A stretch of 9,790 nucleotides of DNA, taken from an uncultured Paraglaciecola sp. Its GTDB lineage: Bacteria; Pseudomonadota; Gammaproteobacteria; Enterobacterales; Alteromonadaceae. Below the pieces are notes generated by a model. It saw nothing but the letters and a program-made list of their open reading frames with translations. It was not told the DNA's origin and searched no databases. The DNA is taken from the NCBI GenBank assembly GCA_905479025.1, contig CAJQKX010000747.1:1-9790 (forward strand), given 5' to 3'. The position numbers and the translations under genes were made by a program. Below, piece after piece: positions 1-6,361 of the stretch (its first letter is position 1; each line of letters starts with the position of its first letter).

Positions 1-1
1 A

Positions 2-856
2 GACGCCGATGAAGAGCTGGTCATTGATGCAGTTAACGACACACTCAAGGCGATTGCCGCCAGCCTGCTCATGGAGCAAGTGCTAGCGCCTAAGTTTAAC
101 TTCACCCCAAAGAAAGCCGATAATACCGCTGTTGATGGCTTTGACTATGGTGAGGGAGGCTATGACCCTAATAAAACGAATATCGGCTTCGATGAATCCA
201 CTGGCCAGTTTCAAATTGAGATAAACGGTTTGGCTGAACCCAAGAGCAAAGATGCCCAGCGAATATGCCAAGAAGATTTAAACGAAGTGATAACCGCCTT
301 CGTGCAAGATAAAACGTCATTAGAACAAGGGATATTCAACAAGGAAGAGGTTGTCCCTGAAGAGCTAACTCAAATGAGGATGGGTAAAATAGTCAAAGAC
401 AAATACCCTGACTTGGACGCTGAAGATCAAGAAGCAGTGCGACAACACGCGATTGCAGCATTGAATCTGACTCAGCAGGCGAAAGACATCACCAATAACG
501 ATGATGGCTTCGCATCTGGGAGCACGGCTTTCGTTGATGGCGTTAGAAAATACGCTATGGATGTGCGTGATTTGGATATTGATCTTATCGATCATATCAA
601 TCCATTCAGTGAAGCCTACGCCATTCTTGCAAAATCGATGGGTGAAGAACGGCTGAAGCAGGTCGCTGCAATTATAAATGCTAAAAAAGTGAGCCTTACT
701 GAAGAAGAAGCTAGAGAGTTAGCTCTCCGCGCGATGCAGTTTAAAAAAGAGCGTGGTCGTTTGCCTGAAATCACATCTGCCGATCCTTGGGAGCGCCGTA
801 TGGCTGAAGGCATCGCTTTTCTTCAGCGGAAAGTAGCGGAGGACGGAAATGCCTAA
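2..856 (+). CDS. C-terminal part of a large, probably helicase-type, restriction/defence protein (5' end outside window)
   Basis: The reading frame is open to the left edge, so this is the last 284 residues of a longer protein; the first internal Met (nt 71) has no special claim to be the start. No catalytic motif is visible in this part. It is charged and mostly helical, with a Gly/Tyr-rich stretch near visible residues 50-60. The last ~40 residues carry the pattern F-K-K-E-R-G-R-L-P, then S-A-D-P-W-E-R-R-M-A-E-G. From memory, such tails end large DEAD/DEAH (SF2) helicases that sit next to T5orf172 GIY-YIG genes; the helicase motifs themselves would lie upstream. The same motif recurs in the N-terminal region of the next protein, and the two genes overlap by 8 nt, so they are probably co-translated partners. 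That this is a gene is near certain. The helicase call is inference and needs the upstream sequence. It could instead be a recognition or coupling subunit. Confidence 0.55.
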   Translation, partial: DADEELVIDAVNDTLKAIAASLLMEQVLAPKFNFTPKKADNTAVDGFDYGEGGYDPNKTNIGFDESTGQFQIEINGLAEPKSKDAQRICQEDLNEVITAFVQDKTSLEQGIFNKEEVVPEELTQMRMGKIVKDKYPDLDAEDQEAVRQHAIAALNLTQQAKDITNNDDGFASGSTAFVDGVRKYAMDVRDLDIDLIDHINPFSEAYAILAKSMGEERLKQVAAIINAKKVSLTEEEARELALRAMQFKKERGRLPEITSADPWERRMAEGIAFLQRKVAEDGNA

Positions 857-2060
857 AACCTCTTCTAAAAATACTAGCGAAATATCCAACAAAGAACTTT
901 TGGCGGAGCTAGGTGTAGAAGTTAAGCAGGAAAAGAAATCCAAGCTAACACCTAAACAAGAACGCATCATTGTTGGCTTTGAAGAGATTCAGAAGTTTGT
1001 TGCTGAGAACGGCCATAAGCCAGAGCATGGCGAAGAAAAAGATATCTTTGAGCGCCTGTACGCAACTCGTCTCGATCAGATTGCAGGTCAGGCAGAGTGT
1101 AGAGAGCTGGTGCTAGAGCTAGATCACCAAGGGCTGTTGAGTGGCGGTAATATTATTTCAGAACCAAAAGCGGAATACGAGACAGATAAAGATCTATTAG
1201 AGGCATTGGGCGTTCCCGAACAGCAAGATAACGATGTTAGTGTGCTAAAGCATGTTAAGCCTAGAGCTGAAGTTCGCGCTGCTGAAGAAATTGCTAACCG
1301 TACACCTTGTAACGACTTCGAAAAGTTCAGGCCGTTATTTGAGTCGGTGCAAATAGAGCTTGATACAGGTTCTCGCGAAGCGAAAGTCCTAACTAAGAAT
1401 GCAAAAATCAGTCAGGGTGATTTCTTCATTTTGTTTGGGCAAAAGGTGTTTGTCGCCGAGGTAAGCGACGAGCGTGTGCATGGTTTTGATGGACAAGACT
1501 TTCGTCTAAGAGTTATTTACGATAATGCGACCGAGAGTGACTTACTGCTTAGATCACTTCAGCGAGCGTTGGATCGCGACGAAGCTGGCCGAAGAATAAT
1601 TGAACCATCCGCTGGCCCACTATTTGATGACATAGTGGAAGATGAAGATTTGGCCAGCGGAACAATCTACGTGCTACGCAGCTTATCTGACCATCCGACC
1701 ATCGCAGCAAGTCGCGATGTGATCCATAAGATCGGCGTTACAGGCGGCGATGTGAAAAACCGTATTACTAACGCCAGTAAAGAGGCCACCTATCTATTGG
1801 CTGATGTCGATGTCGTCGCGACTTATGACCTATTTAATATAAACAGAAACAAGCTGGAGAAGCTTCTGCATAAGTTCTTTGAGTCAGCAAGGCTGGATAT
1901 TGAAATCAAAGATCGCTTTGGTCATCCGGTAGAGCCGAAAGAATGGTTTATTGTCCCATTGCCTGTAATTGATGAGGTGGTAGAGAGAATTACTGACGGG
2001 ACTGTAAGCGCCTATAGCTATGATTTCAAAACCGCTGCTTTGGTGAAAAATGATGCATAG
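849..2060 (+). CDS. GIY-YIG nuclease family protein, T5orf172 type
   Basis: The protein has 403 residues. The start ATG overlaps the end of the upstream gene by 8 nt and has a GGAGGA Shine-Dalgarno 5 nt upstream (838-843). The N-terminal half contains two similar short modules, S-N-K-E-L-L-A-E-L-G-V (12-22) and T-D-K-D-L-L-E-A-L-G-V (112-122), plus a helical F-x2-E-x-G-x2-P ... ER-x2-A segment (50-73) that resembles the tail of the preceding protein. The C-terminal ~130 residues form a T5orf172-like GIY-YIG domain: TIYVL (272-276) stands for GIY, HKIGV (293-297) for YIG, R305 is the likely catalytic Arg, E337 the likely metal-binding Glu, and EW (365-366) sits in the conserved end block. GIY-YIG enzymes cut DNA using one divalent metal ion. 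Its likely role is the nuclease arm of a two- or multi-gene restriction-like system with the upstream gene. Domain identity is solid; biological role is inferred from context. Confidence 0.85.
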   Translation: MPKTSSKNTSEISNKELLAELGVEVKQEKKSKLTPKQERIIVGFEEIQKFVAENGHKPEHGEEKDIFERLYATRLDQIAGQAECRELVLELDHQGLLSGGNIISEPKAEYETDKDLLEALGVPEQQDNDVSVLKHVKPRAEVRAAEEIANRTPCNDFEKFRPLFESVQIELDTGSREAKVLTKNAKISQGDFFILFGQKVFVAEVSDERVHGFDGQDFRLRVIYDNATESDLLLRSLQRALDRDEAGRRIIEPSAGPLFDDIVEDEDLASGTIYVLRSLSDHPTIAASRDVIHKIGVTGGDVKNRITNASKEATYLLADVDVVATYDLFNINRNKLEKLLHKFFESARLDIEIKDRFGHPVEPKEWFIVPLPVIDEVVERITDGTVSAYSYDFKTAALVKNDA

Positions 2061-2081
2061 TTTGAACGATAGATATATTGG

Positions 2082-2543
2082 GTGGTTGACTTGGAATTAG
2101 TCACGATAAACTTTGATGAGGGTTTACCCTATGATATTTCAAATATTAAAAGACTGACAGGAGTGATAGGTCTCTATTTTATTTTTAACAAGGATGTAAA
2201 TATTAATTATCCATTTGGAGCGTCAAGGCTTTTATATATTGGGATGAGCGAAAAGCGAACCAACAGCATAGGCAAACGACTTCAGGATCATCTTGAGGGA
2301 GTTAGTGGGAATATTGGGATAGTTAGTTATAAGAAGGTGAATCCAGTGATGTTCACTTATCTGAATATAGAAGCCCTCAGAGGTGTATGGAGTTCTAATG
2401 TTGAGTCATTAGAAGCATACTTCATAAACGATTTTGTTGAACGATATGGTGTTTATCCCATTTGTAATAATAAATCCGGTTTTACCAAAGATGGAACCGA
2501 TGTTCGGGATCTGCATATTAGTTGGGAGGTTTTTGAAAAATGA
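2082..2543 (+). CDS. Small stand-alone GIY-YIG nuclease, candidate effector of the downstream ATPase system
   Basis: The protein has 153 residues from a GTG start at 2082. There is no good Shine-Dalgarno before it, so the start is uncertain by a few codons. The whole GIY-YIG set is present: GLY (30-32), YIG (52-54), Arg66 in GKRL, Glu111 in SLEAYF, and Asn129/Asn130 in CNN. About 20 residues separate GLY from YIG, longer than in the shortest homing enzymes. Nothing else is fused to the domain, so DNA targeting would have to come from partners. It starts 21 nt after the T5orf172 gene but is visibly more AT-rich, with A/T-ending codons. Its stop codon overlaps the next start (ATGA, 2540-2543). 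That coupling ties it to the 66-residue protein and the Rad50-like ATPase, making it the probable DNA-cutting effector of that set. It is not a close copy of the preceding GIY-YIG protein, which belongs to a different subfamily. Confidence 0.85.
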   Translation: MVDLELVTINFDEGLPYDISNIKRLTGVIGLYFIFNKDVNINYPFGASRLLYIGMSEKRTNSIGKRLQDHLEGVSGNIGIVSYKKVNPVMFTYLNIEALRGVWSSNVESLEAYFINDFVERYGVYPICNNKSGFTKDGTDVRDLHISWEVFEK

Positions 2544-2740
2544 AGGAAGGATTAAAAAGTGGAAGGGAGGTTATCGATCAGTTTTTCGAGGATGCAAGCG
2601 CTGACGATACTCTGGATCAATCTATTGTTGAAAAAATAATGGCCTTGCACAAAGAGAATAAATTGAGCGATAAAAATCTTAGCAATGCTTTGTCTGACCT
2701 AAGGGAGGAAGTTCAGAATGCAGAAAATAAAAAGGCTTGA
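2540..2740 (+). CDS. Tiny helical middle protein (66 aa) between nuclease and ABC ATPase
   Basis: I do not recognise a family. The protein has 66 residues, is rich in Asp, Glu, Lys and Leu, has no Cys or Trp, and looks fully helical. It has the hydrophobic spacing of a small helical bundle or coiled coil (for example the I-V-E-K-I-M-A-L and L-S-N-A-L-S-D-L stretches). The reading frame is supported by position: its ATG overlaps the upstream stop as ATGA, a GGGAGG lies 10 nt upstream (2524-2529), and its last 23 nt overlap the start of the ATPase gene, whose own Shine-Dalgarno lies inside it. Such double overlap means tight translational coupling and fixed stoichiometry. By position it corresponds to the middle component of ABC-three-component systems, or to LmuC of Lamassu, which bridges ATPase and effector. 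Known middle components are usually larger, so this is either a minimal version or an unrelated adaptor or inhibitor. Confidence 0.72.
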   Translation: MKEGLKSGREVIDQFFEDASADDTLDQSIVEKIMALHKENKLSDKNLSNALSDLREEVQNAENKKA

Positions 2741-5135
2741 GATTGTTGGATTGAGGGGGGTAAGAGATGAGTTTGACCTTAGCTTAGATGAGAGATCGTT
2801 GCTTCTTTATGGGGACAACGGGTCTGGAAAGAGCACTATAGCAGACGTTTTGGAGTGGTTTATACATGACAGGGTTGCTTTTCTTGTTGGAGAGGAAATC
2901 GGCAGAAAAGGGTATGAGGCGTTGAGAAATACATTTATTGATGATGAGCAAGATGCCTATACTAGCTTTGAGTTTAGCGAAAAAGGGTTAAACAATAAGC
3001 GAAGCCTTTTGTTAGACAAGAAAGGGCTCAGCATTAAAGATGAAAACAAGGAAGACGAATTTGAACAGTATTTGGAGGATTCGTCGAAAGAAAATTTGAT
3101 ATTGCGCTATCGTGATTTGGTGGATTTTGTTCTATCAAGTAAGAAAGAAAAACTAGACACTCTTTCGAAAATAATTGGGTATGCAGAGGTCACTTCTACC
3201 CGCAATACGCTAAAAAAGGTTTACAACCGCTTAGATAAGGATATAAAAACAAAAAACTACGAAGGGCAAATTAGCAATCAGCAAAGCCAAATACTAGAGC
3301 AGTTCGCTCAGAATATTACGAATGATGCGCAGTTTATTAAGGTAGTAAATGAGCTGGTAGAGCCTTTCGAAAAATCTATTGAAAAACTAACGGATGTTAA
3401 TCCACTTCTTAAGGAGATTAAGGTTCCCGACGATAGCGATTCAGTTAATCAAGAAACATTTCTTCTGTCAGTTGTTGAGAAGCTGGTTGATGTTCCCGTA
3501 AATATTGAGCTTCTTGAGAAAGAATACTCAGGATACAAAGTAAAGTATGAAGCTATTGTCAGCAGTGTAGATAAGTTGAGAAAGCTCACTCTTGAGCAAT
3601 TGTTATTGTCAGGAAGGAAGATTGTCTCTCAAGATGATTATGATGATGATCAATGTCCGTTATGTTTAACAGATAAAAAACAAACTGATCTTGTTAATGA
3701 AATAGACCTGAGGCTGGGAGAGCTTAAAGAGATCAAGAAGGATCAACAGAATCTTGCAAGTCAAAAATCGGCAGTTATTGCGCAGGCTAACAAGCTTGAT
3801 GCACTGTTAGTACCAATTGCGACCAACAATCTGGTCAGTAATGACGCGAATAAAAGAATTAAAAGTTATGTCGAGGCCTTGAGGAAGCGAGTAACGACTT
3901 TCAAAGGGCAAGCTAACATGAATGTAGTTGACGGGGGTGGTCTTTTGGAGTTGGATAGGTTGAGAATCTCTATCGATCCAATTGAAAAACTAAAAAACTA
4001 TGCTCAGGATCAAGCAAAAAGCATACAACAGGCGAGGGTTAAGGATTCGAAGGCCGACGTCTATGGAAAAATTAAAATCGCCGGAACGGCTTACGCTCAA
4101 ATAAGAAAGTTAAAGAAAGAACGTAAAGTATACGAGTCCCAGCGTGACACATTATCAGTATTAGCGGAGAAGTTTGTTGAGCGACAAAAGGAATCGCTAC
4201 AACACTTTTTGGATTCATTTTCGGGAAATATAAGCAAAATATATGAGTATCTGAACCCGCATGAGAGTGTGAGCAACATATGTCTCGTACCACTAGAGAG
4301 GAATGAAGAGTTATCTGGAGTTACAATAAAGTTTGATTTTCATAATCAGTCCGAAGTGTACCCGCCACACAAATACCTTAGTGAATCTCATATTAACTGC
4401 TTGGGAATAGCTTTTTTTCTTTCAGCGGTTGAGGCATTCAACAAGCGAAATCAATATATCGTACTAGACGATGTAATATCTAGTTTTGATGAAGGCCATA
4501 GAAAGCGGTTTGCAGATTTGTTGGTAGAACAATACAGTCATTACCAAATAATACTTCTTACACACGAGCGCGGATGGTTTGACATTATTAAAAACCGAGT
4601 AAGGGGCAGAGGATGGATGATAAATCAGGTTAAGTATGACGAGCTGCGAGGTACTTATCTAGATGACCCTTCAGCGACACTGCTGGAGAGGATACAGTCA
4701 AAACTTGATAAATCTAGCACTGATGGTTTGGCAAATGATTGTCGACGATATCTAGAGTATGCATGTAAAGCAATATGCAAAGAACTTGGTGTTAAAGTTG
4801 AGTTTCGTTTTAACGATCAAAATGAAGACAGAATGTCTGCCGAGCTTCTTGCTGCAATAAAAGGCACATTGAAAAAAAGGAAATGTATTGAGCTGGTAGA
4901 AGAGCCAATATTTGATCGGTTGATGGGTTCTACATTTTTTGCCAATAAAGGGTCGCACGACTCCAGATTTGATCCTAGTTTTGCAGACATTAAGTCATTT
5001 TGGCTAGACATTTGTGAGTTTGAAGCCAAATTCAAATGTGGTAGCTGCAATACGCTGGTTAGTCGAGATTGTATTGACTTGGTTAACTCCAAAATAAGTT
5101 GCAAAAAAGGGGAGCTGGTATATAGCTGGCAATAG
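2718..5135 (+). CDS. Rad50/SMC-like ABC ATPase with zinc hook and extra Cys-rich C-terminal domain
   Basis: The protein has 805 residues; the start ATG is preceded by GGGAGG (2703-2708). Walker A is G-D-N-G-S-G-K-S-T (32-40). A long charged, coiled-coil-like region follows on both sides of C-P-L-C (313-316), a CxxC motif at the place of the Rad50 zinc hook. The ABC signature is replaced by L-S-E-S-H-I-N (554-560). Walker B and D-loop are YIVLDD (580-585) followed by SSFD, and the switch His is H616 in LLTHE. These are the motifs of the RecF/SMC/Rad50 class of DNA-end or DNA-structure sensing ATPases. After the ATPase comes an unusual ~150-residue extension that ends in a CGSC (774-777), C785, C795 cluster, probably a second zinc site. 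In Lamassu, ABC-3C and Septu-type systems such an ATPase senses foreign DNA and controls a nuclease partner. Here the likely partners are the upstream GIY-YIG protein and perhaps the downstream HNH protein. RloC-type proteins are an alternative comparison, but I do not see a clear anticodon-nuclease domain. Confidence 0.88.
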   Translation: MQKIKRLEIVGLRGVRDEFDLSLDERSLLLYGDNGSGKSTIADVLEWFIHDRVAFLVGEEIGRKGYEALRNTFIDDEQDAYTSFEFSEKGLNNKRSLLLDKKGLSIKDENKEDEFEQYLEDSSKENLILRYRDLVDFVLSSKKEKLDTLSKIIGYAEVTSTRNTLKKVYNRLDKDIKTKNYEGQISNQQSQILEQFAQNITNDAQFIKVVNELVEPFEKSIEKLTDVNPLLKEIKVPDDSDSVNQETFLLSVVEKLVDVPVNIELLEKEYSGYKVKYEAIVSSVDKLRKLTLEQLLLSGRKIVSQDDYDDDQCPLCLTDKKQTDLVNEIDLRLGELKEIKKDQQNLASQKSAVIAQANKLDALLVPIATNNLVSNDANKRIKSYVEALRKRVTTFKGQANMNVVDGGGLLELDRLRISIDPIEKLKNYAQDQAKSIQQARVKDSKADVYGKIKIAGTAYAQIRKLKKERKVYESQRDTLSVLAEKFVERQKESLQHFLDSFSGNISKIYEYLNPHESVSNICLVPLERNEELSGVTIKFDFHNQSEVYPPHKYLSESHINCLGIAFFLSAVEAFNKRNQYIVLDDVISSFDEGHRKRFADLLVEQYSHYQIILLTHERGWFDIIKNRVRGRGWMINQVKYDELRGTYLDDPSATLLERIQSKLDKSSTDGLANDCRRYLEYACKAICKELGVKVEFRFNDQNEDRMSAELLAAIKGTLKKRKCIELVEEPIFDRLMGSTFFANKGSHDSRFDPSFADIKSFWLDICEFEAKFKCGSCNTLVSRDCIDLVNSKISCKKGELVYSWQ

Positions 5136-5167
5136 ATAATTTCCCGCATATATTTTATGGTTGGTAA

Positions 5168-6181
5168 ATGGAAGAGCTACTAGATCAATATTATCGTGAA
5201 ATAACTGCCGCGTTCCAAGATGAGGAATATCTTGTGCGTGACAATGGTGCAGTATTTCGGAAGTGTCGAGAAGGAAAGAGAAAGCGGAAGCTTGACGAGG
5301 CTTGGACATTCGGGAATGAAAATACAACAAATCCTTACTTACATATAGCAGGTGTTAGAGTACATAGAATCGTAGCAACTGCTTTTCATGGAGACCCGCC
5401 CAATCCTCAGTATGTAGTAGATCACATAGACACTAATTGCAGGAACAATCGACCTGAAAACCTAAGATGGCTTACGCGCTTGGAGAATTCACTGAAGAAT
5501 CCTGTGACGCGGAAAAAGATCGAATATTTTTGTGGCAGCATTGAAACTTTCCTTGAAAACCCCTCTGTCTTAAACGAAATGCAGCTTGAGCCTCGATTTG
5601 AGTGGATGAAAACCGTCACGCGCGAGGAAGCTAAAAATTGTATGGATCGCATGTCTTATTGGGCGAATATTCCGAGCAAAAAATACGAAAAAAGCAAAAC
5701 TACAGCGCGTTCGAGTTCTCATGGAAGCAGGATTTATAGACCGCTTTCTAAGGGAGAGGTGGGGTTACCCCGTGAACCGGGGCTAGATTTGTCTCTTACC
5801 CCTTGGTGCGCTCAGTATATGTGGAGGGCTTCAGCCTATTTCCCCTCATGCCCTGATCAAATTACCCTGCATAGAGTTGACGGCTACTTTAAGAATTTGC
5901 TTGCTGGTGAGGTGTTAGCTTACAGCGATCAAGAGGAGTTTTGTCCAAAACTGTTCGTTAAAAAAGCAAAGCATTTTAGCCAGATTGGCTCGATATTAGT
6001 CTTGGCTGAAAGCGCCGATGAAGAATACGTAATCGTTGGTATTGAGCTTCACGAAAAATCTCAGCATTTTATTCACTTTAATCTAGGCTCATATTCGAAA
6101 TTGAATGAAGCGGAAGCTGCATTTGATGCAAAAGATAGGCTAACTGATTTCTGGTCAGAAGCATATTCTGCGGCTTACTAG
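5168..6181 (+). CDS. HNH endonuclease with uncharacterised C-terminal domain
   Basis: The protein has 337 residues. The ATG at 5168 has only a weak Shine-Dalgarno. Residues ~20-112 look like a homing-type HNH_3 nuclease domain: VHRIVA (65-70), AFHG (72-75), the core D-H-I-D (85-88), N93/N94, and P-E-N-L-R-W (96-101). Then comes a basic, low-complexity linker (~165-190) and a C-terminal domain of ~140 residues. That domain begins with the pattern T-P-W-C-A-Q-Y-M-W, followed by Y-F-P-S-C-P, and ends in a mixed sheet and helix region. I recall a similar C-terminal pattern (W...FP-x-CP followed by G-E-V-F/L) in other HNH proteins of unknown role, and I suspect a DNA- or partner-recognition domain. 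The gene lies 32 nt after the ATPase gene, same strand, with no visible terminator between, so it may be the fourth member of that operon. ATPase plus HNH recalls PtuA-PtuB of Septu, but the size and extra domain differ. A solitary mobile HNH gene is the alternative. Confidence 0.8.
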   Translation: MEELLDQYYREITAAFQDEEYLVRDNGAVFRKCREGKRKRKLDEAWTFGNENTTNPYLHIAGVRVHRIVATAFHGDPPNPQYVVDHIDTNCRNNRPENLRWLTRLENSLKNPVTRKKIEYFCGSIETFLENPSVLNEMQLEPRFEWMKTVTREEAKNCMDRMSYWANIPSKKYEKSKTTARSSSHGSRIYRPLSKGEVGLPREPGLDLSLTPWCAQYMWRASAYFPSCPDQITLHRVDGYFKNLLAGEVLAYSDQEEFCPKLFVKKAKHFSQIGSILVLAESADEEYVIVGIELHEKSQHFIHFNLGSYSKLNEAEAAFDAKDRLTDFWSEAYSAAY

Positions 6182-6229
6182 TAACTATCAGTCAGGAATA
6201 TTTTGTGGTTTTGAAGCGCTGTATTTGTG

Positions 6230-6258
6230 TTGAACTATAAGGCATTTACCCTTATTTT
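6230..6258 (+). promoter_or_regulatory. Candidate sigma70-type promoter for the GmrSD-like operon
   Basis: TTGAAC (6230-6235) and TATTTT (6253-6258) are separated by 17 nt and each matches the consensus at four of six positions. It would give a 5' leader of roughly 95 nt before the ATG at 6362. The 180-bp gap here is the largest between same-strand genes in the window, which supports a separate transcription unit. The exact boxes are weak in this AT-rich stretch and overlap the candidate terminator stem. Confidence 0.22.
6237..6258 (+). terminator. Weak candidate terminator after the HNH gene
   Basis: ATAAGG (6237-6242) and CCTTAT (6250-6255) form a 6-bp stem around a 7-nt loop, followed by TTT. 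It lies 56 nt after the HNH stop codon. The stem is short and AT-rich, so it may be chance. It is the only hairpin followed by a short T-run I see between the two operons. Confidence 0.25.
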
Positions 6259-6347
6259 GGATAAAAACCTAAAAATTGGAAAATTCAGGGATAAGATATT
6301 TTTAAACCCGTGATTTAGTTTTGTAAGTTGATTGGTAGTGAATATTC

Positions 6348-6355
6348 AAGAAGGA
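6348..6355 (+). promoter_or_regulatory. Ribosome binding site that fixes the start of the DUF262 gene
   Basis: AAGAAGGA ends 6 nt before ATG at 6362. An upstream in-frame TTG at 6332 would add ten residues but has no Shine-Dalgarno, and DUF262 proteins normally begin shortly before the first helix. The ATG at 6362 is therefore preferred. Confidence 0.7.
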
Positions 6356-6361
6356 TATAAA

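Noticed and set aside
2718..5135. Calling the ATPase RloC, Septu PtuA or LmuB by name
   Set aside because: Shared ABC and zinc-hook motifs are not enough; the C-terminal extension and neighbours differ, so a specific gene name is not justified.
6332..6361. TTG start ten codons upstream for the DUF262 protein
   Set aside because: There is no Shine-Dalgarno before the TTG, while AAGAAGGA is ideally placed before ATG 6362.
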